NCBI RefSeq assembly: GCF_023630175.1
Contig: NZ_JALLIN010000010.1
Span: forward strand, 62,001 to 126,000
DNA from: Streptomyces cellostaticus
GTDB lineage: Bacteria > Actinomycetota > Actinomycetes > Streptomycetales > Streptomycetaceae
Reading direction: 5' to 3'
DNA: 64,000 nucleotides
Shown: positions 57,722 to 64,000 of the stretch, piece after piece
Layout of the letters: every line of letters begins with the position of its first letter
Position numbering within the stretch: position 1 is the first letter of the stretch
Made by a program: the position numbers and the translations under genes
Notes under the pieces: generated by a model
What the model was told of the DNA's origin: nothing
Database searches by the model: none
What the model saw: only the letters and a program-made list of their open reading frames with translations

Positions 57722-58019
57722 GGTCGGCAACGCTACTCGACACCCGGTGGTGGACGCGATTCGCCCTCCTTGCGGTGACCCCACCGGCACCGCGGGCCCG
57801 GTGAACCACCCCTTTTATCCCTGGAAACTCCTGTTCAACTCTGGCCGATTGTGCGCCCAAAGGGATCGTTCCATATACGCAATCTGCTGGTGTGGTCACC
57901 GACCGTTGCCTACCGTAGAGAACGGGAGGTCGCGGTCTGTGTACCCAGCGTGTTCGGTATCGCGAACTCCCTTGTCTGTCCGGCAACCCCTGCTCGTCGG
58001 GGGTGCGAGAGGAGAACCC

Positions 58020-58412
58020 ATGTCGCTCGACGTCTCACCGGCCCTACTCGAACAGGCCGAGCGAGGCGAGGTCGACGAAGCAGCATTCGTCGACTGCGTC
58101 CGGACCTCCCTGCCCTATGCGTGGGAGATGATCAGCTCCCTGGTGGCCCAGCAGAAGGTGGACGGCGGACCCTTCGCCGACAACCAGACGCCCCCGCCGG
58201 ACGAGCAGGCACGCGGTCAGCTGCTGCGTGCGCTCGCGAGTGACGCCATACGCGGTGCGCTGCAGCGGCACTTCGGTGTGAGGCTCGCCTTCCAGAACTG
58301 CCACCGGGTGGCGGTGTTCCCGCTGGACGACTCGGTGGACGAGACGCTGGCCCGCTTCACCTCGGTGCGCGCCCAGTTGCTGAACCAGTCGCCGGAGCTT
58401 CGGGACTGCTGA
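58020..58412 (+). CDS. SCO5389-like conserved protein
   Basis: This 130-residue soluble protein has a pattern I recall as the 'SCO5389 family' found in nearly all Streptomyces: MSLDVSPALLEQAERGEVDE, SLPYAWEMISSLVAQ, DEQARGQLLRALASDAIR and NCHRVAVFP. No motif suggests a reaction. ATG 58020 follows AGAGGAGAA. It is divergent from nucS; the gap (57722-58019) holds TTGCC-N-TACCGT-like sequence near 57907 that could be promoter, with no gene in it. Confidence 0.88.
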   Translation: MSLDVSPALLEQAERGEVDEAAFVDCVRTSLPYAWEMISSLVAQQKVDGGPFADNQTPPPDEQARGQLLRALASDAIRGALQRHFGVRLAFQNCHRVAVFPLDDSVDETLARFTSVRAQLLNQSPELRDC

Positions 58413-58527
58413 CGCACGGACACCCGGCTGCTGACACGGAGAGCCGCTCGCTTGCCGCTCCATCCGGGGGAGGTGCCTGCGTACTGGGGCGGCAAGCACT
58501 CATGGGCGCCTGGGGTCCGGCGGCCCG

Positions 58528-59556
58528 TCAGCGAAGCTGGGGCAGCACCTCGGCGCCCAGCCGCCGCACGTTCTCCTCCGTCGCCGCGAGGTCGCCCGAA
58601 CCCTCGACGAGCAGGGCGAAACGGGAGATCCCGGTGCGCTCCGAGGTGGCCGCGAGCCGGTCGGCGGCCAGCCGCGCAGTGCCCACCGGGTGCAGTCCGC
58701 AGAGCAGTTCGGTGTACGCGAACGGGTCGCGCATCGCGCGCGCCCGGCCGTCCACCGTCACATGGGCCTCCAGGCCCTGTTTCAGCCAGCCCGGCATCGC
58801 CTTCAACAGCGTCTCCACCGCGTCGGTGCGCCGGTCCGCGAGCTGGCAGACGCCCGCCGAGACATGGGCCGCGCCCGCGATCTCCTCGGGTGGCCGCCCG
58901 GCGGCCCGCGCGGACCGCCGCCACAGGGCGACCATCTCGGCCTTTTCCTCGTCACCGATGTGCATCCCGAGCAGCATCGGCAGTCCCCGCTCGGCCGCCA
59001 GCCGCACCGTGGCCGGCGAGGTGCAGGCGACGACGACCTCCGGGCCGGGCGACTCCGCCAGTGCTTCCGAAGGACGGGGTACGACGGGCACCTCCCGGAA
59101 GGAGAAGCGTTCACCCGACGCCGCGACGGACGGCTCGCGCAGCCAGCGCACCAGCAGATCGAGTGATTCCGGGAACCCGCGCTCGTACGCCTCCAGGCCC
59201 GCTCCGAACACCTCCAGGTCCACCCACGGGCCGCCGCGCCCCACGCCCAGCGTGAACCGTCCGCCGCTCGTCAGGTGCAGCAGCGCGGCCTGTTCGCCGA
59301 GCGCGACCGGGTGTGCGGTGGGCAGCACGCTGACCGCGGTGCCGACCCGGACGCGCTCGGTGCGGCCGAGCAGCATGGCGGCCAGGGTGACCGCGGACGG
59401 ACATGTGCCGTACGGCACGAAGTGGTGCTCGGCCAGCCACACTGTGTCGAGCCCGGCCTGCTCGGCGACCTCCGCCGAGCGGACCGCACGGTGCAGTGCC
59501 TCCCCGGGGCCCTGGCCCGGGAACTGGGCCGCCAGCACAAAACTTCCTACGCGCAT
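58528..59556 (-). CDS. Luciferase-like (LLM class) flavin-dependent oxidoreductase
   Basis: This 342-residue protein has the bacterial luciferase TIM-barrel pattern: MRVGSFVLAAQFPGQGP, AEVAEQAGLDTVWLAEHHF, LAAMLLGRTERVRVGTAVSVLP, HPVALGEQAALLHLTSGGRFTLGVGRGG. Such enzymes use FMN or F420; the substrate cannot be read from sequence. I chose ATG 59556, behind GGAAGAG; the frame upstream to 59604 has no support. It is convergent with the SCO5389-like gene and divergent from the small zinc-motif gene. Confidence 0.9.
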   Translation of the reverse strand: MRVGSFVLAAQFPGQGPGEALHRAVRSAEVAEQAGLDTVWLAEHHFVPYGTCPSAVTLAAMLLGRTERVRVGTAVSVLPTAHPVALGEQAALLHLTSGGRFTLGVGRGGPWVDLEVFGAGLEAYERGFPESLDLLVRWLREPSVAASGERFSFREVPVVPRPSEALAESPGPEVVVACTSPATVRLAAERGLPMLLGMHIGDEEKAEMVALWRRSARAAGRPPEEIAGAAHVSAGVCQLADRRTDAVETLLKAMPGWLKQGLEAHVTVDGRARAMRDPFAYTELLCGLHPVGTARLAADRLAATSERTGISRFALLVEGSGDLAATEENVRRLGAEVLPQLR

Positions 59557-59777
59557 CGCTCTTCCTGCTTCCTCGGCTCCGACCGGAGCTCCCCCACCCG
59601 GCATAACCGTCTGACACGTGCCGAGGACACGGCCTGGCGGGGAGATTTGCGGATTGTCTGCAGAATGCGCCCCCCGGGAGGGGCACTTGTGCGGTTCGGA
59701 GCGCTACGCGTACCCGTACCGGCGCCGCGTACGCTGGATGCGGCCCGTGCTTCCTGTATAGCTCCGAGAGGTGTCCC

Positions 59778-60110
59778 GTGTCCCCGCGTCGCAACCGACC
59801 GAAGGCAGCCGCGTCGTCCGGCCGGAGCGCCGAGGACGACCAGGACGGCCGGTACGGCGGCTGGCAGTCCTCGGAGAGCTGGCGGGGCGAGGAGTGGAGC
59901 GTGCGCCATGTCGCGGGGGCGAGCGCGCAGGGCAAGACCTACCGCTGCCCGGGCTGCGACCAGCTCATCCCCTCGGCCGTCCCGCATGTGGTGGCGTGGT
60001 CCGAGCACGCGGGCGTGGACGACCGCCGCCACTGGCACAAGGCGTGCTGGAACGCGAAGGACCGCCGCACCACGAGGGTGCAGCGGTCCCGCAACGCGCC
60101 GAGGTTCTGA
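59778..60110 (+). CDS. Small protein with CxxC-H-C zinc motif
   Basis: The protein has 110 residues. Residues 1-40 are polar and probably disordered. The core has YRCPGCDQLIPSAVPHVVAW, HAGVDDRRHWHKACWNAK, giving a C-x2-C ... H ... H-x-x-C set that could bind zinc. It has sometimes been annotated as an ATP/GTP-binding protein in Streptomyces, but no P-loop is visible, so I do not follow that. GTG 59778 lies behind GAGAGGTG. It converges with the ABC permease gene, 10 bases apart. Confidence 0.8.
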   Translation: MSPRRNRPKAAASSGRSAEDDQDGRYGGWQSSESWRGEEWSVRHVAGASAQGKTYRCPGCDQLIPSAVPHVVAWSEHAGVDDRRHWHKACWNAKDRRTTRVQRSRNAPRF

Positions 60111-60120
60111 CCCCCGGGAC

Positions 60121-60996
60121 TCAGACGTCCCGGCTCTGGAGCAGCGCGTACGCGGCCGCGTAGGCCGCGGCCGTCACGCCCAGCATGATCCACAGCGGCT
60201 CCCAGCCCGACGGCCCGGAGTGGCTCAGCGTGTTGTCGTAGAACACGCCCATCTGGCTCGGGATCGAGTACTCCAGCAGCGCCCGCTGCACCTTCTCCAG
60301 CGAGGACGCGTTCATGAAGAGGGCGATCACCAGCGGGGCGAGCACCGCGCCGATCATGATGGTGATGGCGCCCGCCGAGTGCCGGATCATCGAGCCGACG
60401 AGCAGCGACAGCAGGCCGAGCAGCGCGACGTAGAGGCTGATGCCGAGGGTCGCCTTCAGCCATTCCTCGGTGGACGGGCTCTTCGCGCCCTGCCCTTCCA
60501 GCATGGACGCCTGGACCATCGCGACGAAGGACACCACCGCGAGCGTCACCACGAAGGCGAGGGCGAAGAACACGATCGCCTTGGCGGCCAGTACCCGGCC
60601 CCGGCTCGGGCACGCGGTCGTCGTCGTGCGGATCATGCCCGTGCCGTACTCGGACGCCGTGGTCAGCACGCCGAGCGTGATCACGCACATGATGCCGATC
60701 AGCAGGCCGAAGAAGCCGAGGGTCAGCGGACTCTGGCCGCTCAGGTCGCCGGAGCCCCGTACCGCCACTCCGGCGAGCAGGCCGATGCCGACCACGAGCA
60801 GGACGAAGACACCGAGGGTCCACATCGTCGAGCGCACCGACTTGATCTTGGTCCACTCGGAGGCCAGCGCGTGCCCGAGGTGGGTGCGCACGACGGGGAT
60901 CGGCGAGCTGTAGCCGGGACGGTCCCCGCCGGGAGCCGCCTGCCATGCGGGCGCGGCGGCCGGGGCCTGCTGCATCGGGGGCTGGTGGGTGCTCAT
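60121..60996 (-). CDS. ABC transporter permease
   Basis: The 291-residue protein has a cytoplasmic amino terminus of about 45 residues rich in Pro, Gln and Ala, and then six membrane helices (LGVFVLLVVGIGLLAG, LGFFGLLIGIMCVITLG, and so on) with the charged SEWTKIKSVRSTMW entry that is typical of ABC-2 membrane family 12 permeases. ATG 60996 overlaps the ATPase stop by 4 bases, so the two are coupled. The substrate is unknown. Confidence 0.9.
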   Translation of the reverse strand: MSTHQPPMQQAPAAAPAWQAAPGGDRPGYSSPIPVVRTHLGHALASEWTKIKSVRSTMWTLGVFVLLVVGIGLLAGVAVRGSGDLSGQSPLTLGFFGLLIGIMCVITLGVLTTASEYGTGMIRTTTTACPSRGRVLAAKAIVFFALAFVVTLAVVSFVAMVQASMLEGQGAKSPSTEEWLKATLGISLYVALLGLLSLLVGSMIRHSAGAITIMIGAVLAPLVIALFMNASSLEKVQRALLEYSIPSQMGVFYDNTLSHSGPSGWEPLWIMLGVTAAAYAAAYALLQSRDV

Positions 60997-62267
60997 CGGG
61001 CGTCCTCGGGCTGGGTCGGGTCGGCGGCCGGGGCCGCGGGTGCGGACTGGGCGGGAGCGGCGGCCGGGGCCGGGGGAGCGGCCACCGGGGGCTGCGCCGG
61101 GGGCGCCTGCTGCGCCTGCGGGGCCTGCGCGGCGGGAGCGGCGTACGGGTTGGGGGCGCCCGCGCCGGGGGCACCGTACGCGCCCGCGGGCGCACCGCCG
61201 TACGGCCCCGAGGGTGCCGGCATCGCGAACGGGTGGCCGCCCTGCTGGGGCGGCGGCGGGGCGTACCAGCCGGGCTGGCCCTGACCGGGCACCGGCATCG
61301 GAGGCTGGGTGCCGGGCGGCAGCGGCTGCTGCAGCCCCGTCTTCTGGTCGATGGTGGAGCGGTAGTCGACGGCGCCCTGCGTCATCCGCATGTACGCCTC
61401 CTCCAGTGAGGCCTGGTGCGGCGACAGCTCCCACAGCCGTACGTCCGCCTCGTGCGCGAGGTCGCTGATGCGGGGCAGGGGCAGCCCGGTCACGCGCAGC
61501 GCGCCGTCCTGCTCCGGCAGTACGTGGCCGCCCGCCTCGGTGAGCGCGGAGGACAGCTTCTCGCGGAGCTGCGGCTCGGTGTCGGGGGTGCGGACCCGGG
61601 CGAAGTCGGCGGAGTTGGCGGAGATGAACTCCGTCACGCTCATGTCCGCGAGGAGCTGGCCGCGCCCGATGACGATGAGGTGGTCGGCGGTCAGCGCCAT
61701 CTCGCTCATCAGGTGCGACGAGACGAAGACGGTACGGCCCTCGGCGGCCAGCGCCTTCATCAGGTTGCGGACCCAGAGGATGCCCTCGGGGTCCAGGCCG
61801 TTGACCGGCTCGTCGAAGAGCAGCACCTGGGGGTCGCCGAGCAGCGCCGCGGCGATGCCGAGCCGCTGGCCCATGCCCAGCGAGAAGCCCTTGGAGCGCT
61901 TCTTCGCCACTTCCTGCAGTCCGACGACCCCGAGCACCTCGTCCACCCGGCGGGCCGGGATGCCGGAGAGCTGGGCGAGGCTGAGCAGGTGGCTGCGGGC
62001 GGACCGGCCGCCGTGCACCGCCTTGGCGTCGAGCAGGGCACCGACCTGGCGGGGCGCGTTGGGCAGCCTGCGGTACGGATAGCCGCCGATGGTCACCTGA
62101 CCGGACGTCGGATTGTCCAGCCCGAGGATCATCCGCATGGTGGTCGACTTGCCCGAGCCGTTGGGCCCGAGGAAGCCGGTCACCGCTCCAGGTCGCACCT
62201 GGAAGGAAAGGTTGTGCACGGCGGTCTTGTCGCCGTAGCGCTTGGTCAGGCCGACAGCCTCGATCAT
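60993..62267 (-). CDS. ABC transporter ATPase with Pro/Ala-rich tail
   Basis: This is a 424-residue protein. Residues 1-310 are a normal ATPase: Walker A GFLGPNGSGKSTTMRM, signature FSLGMGQRLGIAAAL (the LSGGQ position reads SLGMG, as in related exporters), Walker B VLLFDEPVNGLD and FVSSHLMSEM. The last 110 residues are a Pro/Ala/Gln/Gly tail with APPPPQQGG- and PAAP-type repeats, probably disordered. The permease it overlaps has a similar Pro/Gln amino terminus. ATG 62267 gives MIEAVGLTKRYG; GTG 62276 is possible. No ribosome site is clear. Confidence 0.9.
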   Translation of the reverse strand: MIEAVGLTKRYGDKTAVHNLSFQVRPGAVTGFLGPNGSGKSTTMRMILGLDNPTSGQVTIGGYPYRRLPNAPRQVGALLDAKAVHGGRSARSHLLSLAQLSGIPARRVDEVLGVVGLQEVAKKRSKGFSLGMGQRLGIAAALLGDPQVLLFDEPVNGLDPEGILWVRNLMKALAAEGRTVFVSSHLMSEMALTADHLIVIGRGQLLADMSVTEFISANSADFARVRTPDTEPQLREKLSSALTEAGGHVLPEQDGALRVTGLPLPRISDLAHEADVRLWELSPHQASLEEAYMRMTQGAVDYRSTIDQKTGLQQPLPPGTQPPMPVPGQGQPGWYAPPPPQQGGHPFAMPAPSGPYGGAPAGAYGAPGAGAPNPYAAPAAQAPQAQQAPPAQPPVAAPPAPAAAPAQSAPAAPAADPTQPEDAR

Positions 62268-62276
62268 GCTCCGCAC

Positions 62277-62650
62277 CCATCGAAAGGTTCAGGACAGCGG
62301 GGCACACGCCCCCGTAAGGGTTAGGAGGATATCCGGGCGCTGACGGTTCCGGCCAAGGAAAAGTAAAGCCAGAGCGTGACCGAACGTGGCCGAAACGGCT
62401 CTCCGGGTGTCCTGTCGCGCCGGCGGGCCGTACCCGCCCGCGACCGCCGCGGTGACCCACGACGCCATGATCCCTGGGCCCGTCCCGGCGGCCGCACGGC
62501 GTGTCGGCGGCGGACCAGGTGCCGCGTCGGCCGACGTCCGCCGTGTCGCGGCCCCCTGACCGACGCGGCACCGGGGCATCACGCGCACGGTCCGGCCGCC
62601 GGCCCGGTCGGGGCAGGAGGCGGCTGGCCCACCCGCGGCCGCGCCCGCGG
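62277..62650. other. Gap with no gene seen
   Basis: This 374-base stretch lies between the start of the ABC ATPase gene and the end of the DUF3253 gene. Open frames exist but are shadows without ribosome sites or recognisable products. The ABC promoter should lie near 62280-62380 on the minus strand; no clear boxes were found. Confidence 0.4.
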
Positions 62651-62914
62651 TCAGTGGGACGGCCGGCGGATCCGGACGGGACCGCGGGCCTTCGCGGGAT
62701 CGACGGGGGTGCCGCGCCGGGTGACCTCCACCTGTCCCCGGGCCGCGAGCCGGGCGGCGGCCCGGCGGACGGGTTCCATCAGCTCCCGCCAGCCGTCGTC
62801 ACCGGACCGGTGCACGGCGCGGGCCACGTCCGACGGACAGACCGAGGAGCCCGGCGCCCGGCGGTCCAGAAGAGCGAGGACGGCGTCCTCCAGGGACCGG
62901 TCGGTGTGGGACAT
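62651..62914 (-). CDS. DUF3253 family protein
   Basis: The 87-residue protein matches the DUF3253 pattern over its full length: LEDAVLALLDRRAPGSSVCPSDVARAV, WRELMEPVRRAAARLAARGQVEVT and GTPVDPAKARGPVRIR. It looks like a small winged-helix fold; the function is unknown. ATG 62914 has GGAAGGGGG upstream; the open frame continuing to 63082 is not supported. It lies downstream of filP, separated by a terminator. Confidence 0.88.
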   Translation of the reverse strand: MSHTDRSLEDAVLALLDRRAPGSSVCPSDVARAVHRSGDDGWRELMEPVRRAAARLAARGQVEVTRRGTPVDPAKARGPVRIRRPSH

Positions 62915-62959
62915 ACGGCGGCCCCCTTCCCTCCTCCGCCAGGCTACGCGCACACGGAA

Positions 62960-62987
62960 GGGGCGGCGGGACACGTCCCACCGCCCC
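62960..62987 (-). terminator. Terminator after filP
   Basis: GGGGCGGCGGGA and TCCCACCGCCCC (62960-62971 and 62976-62987) pair with one wobble around CACG, 16 bases after the filP stop. Confidence 0.75.
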
Positions 62988-63002
62988 TCACCGGGTGCTC
63001 GG

Positions 63003-63938
63003 TCAGCGGCTCTGCTGCGCCGGGACACCCCGGGAGATCGGCTCGTCCTCGGCCGGGGAACCGGCGGCGGCCACCGCGGCACCGGTCAGCGTGGCGAGCA
63101 TCTCGCGGACGTTCGTGAGCTGAGCGTTGATGGAGTCGCGGCGGTTGGTGAGGGCTGCGAGCTCGCGCTCGGATTCGGAACGGATCCGGTCGGCCTTGGC
63201 GTTGGCGTCGGCCACGATGTCCTCGGCCTGGCGCTGGGCCGTCTCCACCGTCTGACGGGCGCGGCGCTCGGCGTCGGTGCGCAGCTTCTCCGCCTCCAGG
63301 CGGAGCTGCTCGGCGCGGTGCTCGATCTCCGCGAGGCGCTTCTCGGCCTTCTGCTGACGCGAGGCCAGGTCGCGCTCGGACTGCTCCCGGCGCTTGGCGA
63401 GGTTCGTCTCGAAGTCGGCGGCGGCCTGCGCGGCCTTGGCGCGGGTCTCCTCGAAGAGGGCGTCCGCCTCCTCGCGCTTGGACTGCGCGTCCTTCTGCGC
63501 GTCGGTGCGGAGCTGCGAGGCCTCGCCCTTGGCCTTCTCGACGATCCGGACGCCCTCGTCCTCGGCCTTGGCCTTGCGCTCGGCGGCGAAGGACTCGGCG
63601 TCGTTGCGGACCTGCTGGGCCGCCGACTCGGCCAGCTCGCGGTGCTGTTCGGCCGCGCGCCGGGCCTCGTCACGCAGATCCTTGGCCTCTTCCTCGGCCA
63701 GGCGCAGGATCTTCTCGACCCGCGCACCGAGACCCGCGTACGACGGCTCGGCATCGGTGACCTGGGCCTGCGCGTTCTGCGTCTCGAGGTGCAGCTCCTC
63801 GATGCGCTTCTCCAGCGCGGTGATGCGGGAGAGCGCGCTGTCACGGTCGGAGACGAGCTTGGAGATGCGTTCGTCCACCTGAGCGCGGTCGTACCCACGC
63901 CGCACAAGCTCGAAGCCGTAGGGGGAAGTGTCGCTCAT
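63003..63938 (-). CDS. filP: FilP, filament-forming coiled-coil protein
   Basis: The 311-residue protein is coiled coil for most of its length (about residues 25-285), rich in Ala, Glu, Arg and Gln with long uninterrupted heptads. The amino terminus SPYGFELVRRGYDRAQVDERI resembles the DivIVA-type membrane or tip-binding motif, and the end is ISRGVPAQQSR. This matches Streptomyces FilP as I remember it: a bacterial intermediate-filament-like protein that forms a network behind the hyphal tip with DivIVA and Scy and stiffens the hypha. Older annotations call it cellulose-binding protein. ATG 63938 has AGGAA upstream. Its usual neighbour scy would lie just outside the window. Confidence 0.95.
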   Translation of the reverse strand: MSDTSPYGFELVRRGYDRAQVDERISKLVSDRDSALSRITALEKRIEELHLETQNAQAQVTDAEPSYAGLGARVEKILRLAEEEAKDLRDEARRAAEQHRELAESAAQQVRNDAESFAAERKAKAEDEGVRIVEKAKGEASQLRTDAQKDAQSKREEADALFEETRAKAAQAAADFETNLAKRREQSERDLASRQQKAEKRLAEIEHRAEQLRLEAEKLRTDAERRARQTVETAQRQAEDIVADANAKADRIRSESERELAALTNRRDSINAQLTNVREMLATLTGAAVAAAGSPAEDEPISRGVPAQQSR

Positions 63939-64000
63939 GGGGTTCCTGTCGAATGAGACCGGTGAGGTGATAGGTGGAATCCTAGGCGCCGAAGCGGTGT

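Overview
The window is high-GC actinomycete DNA and almost certainly comes from a Streptomyces chromosome. The evidence is the strongly GC-biased third codon positions of the core genes, many GTG/TTG starts, a FilP coiled-coil protein, NucS mismatch endonuclease, an ArgS-like NrtL protein, a CBM2-FnIII-GH18 chitinase behind a chitinase-type direct-repeat promoter, and a gene order that I recall as collinear with the S. coelicolor SCO5351-SCO5396 region. No database search was possible.

Region 1 (1 to about 17.8 kb) is accessory DNA accreted at a tRNA-Arg(CCG) gene (17741-17812, minus strand). From the left it holds an integrase remnant, a DUF3592-like membrane protein gene, a complete IS1634-family insertion sequence with inverted repeats and a 5-bp target duplication, a degenerate copy of the tRNA 3' part with its terminator (3513-3628, an att remnant), IS5-family debris, a four-gene operon (4368-14262), an endonuclease VII-like HNH gene, an IS110-family transposase fragment and a decapitated tyrosine integrase that ends next to the tRNA. 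The operon encodes a DUF499 ATPase, a small partner, a DUF1156 DNA methylase and a PLD-SNF2 helicase. It looks like a helicase-methylase-ATPase (Hma-like) anti-phage system. The helicase and the HNH gene contain rare TTA codons, which suggests bldA dependence.

Region 2 (18.5-36.3 kb) is conserved housekeeping DNA: a single-domain response regulator, nrtL, lysA, hom-thrC-thrB (aspartate-family amino acids), rho, an LCP ligase, rpmE, prfA, prmC, a Sua5-type enzyme, a phosphatase-fold protein without its nucleophile, glyA and a WecA/TagO-type transferase. Two GC-rich minisatellite-like repeats lie in the gaps before the response regulator and between lysA and hom.

Region 3 (36.3-44.4 kb) is the complete F1Fo ATP synthase operon atpIBEFHAGDC. 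A Crp-like palindrome lies upstream and a strong hairpin sits before atpC.

Region 4 (44.5-64 kb) is mixed. It has a DUF2550 gene, the chitinase, a MITE-like element at the 3' end of a PduO-type adenosyltransferase gene, a drug-type ABC exporter with a divergent TetR regulator, and a graveyard with GntR and MFS fragments. These are followed by a lipoprotein, 3-hydroxybutyryl-CoA dehydrogenase, a STAS protein, a membrane-anchored P-loop protein with a Ser/Pro/Thr tail, nucS, an SCO5389-like protein, a luciferase-like oxidoreductase, a second ABC exporter, a DUF3253 protein and filP at the right edge.
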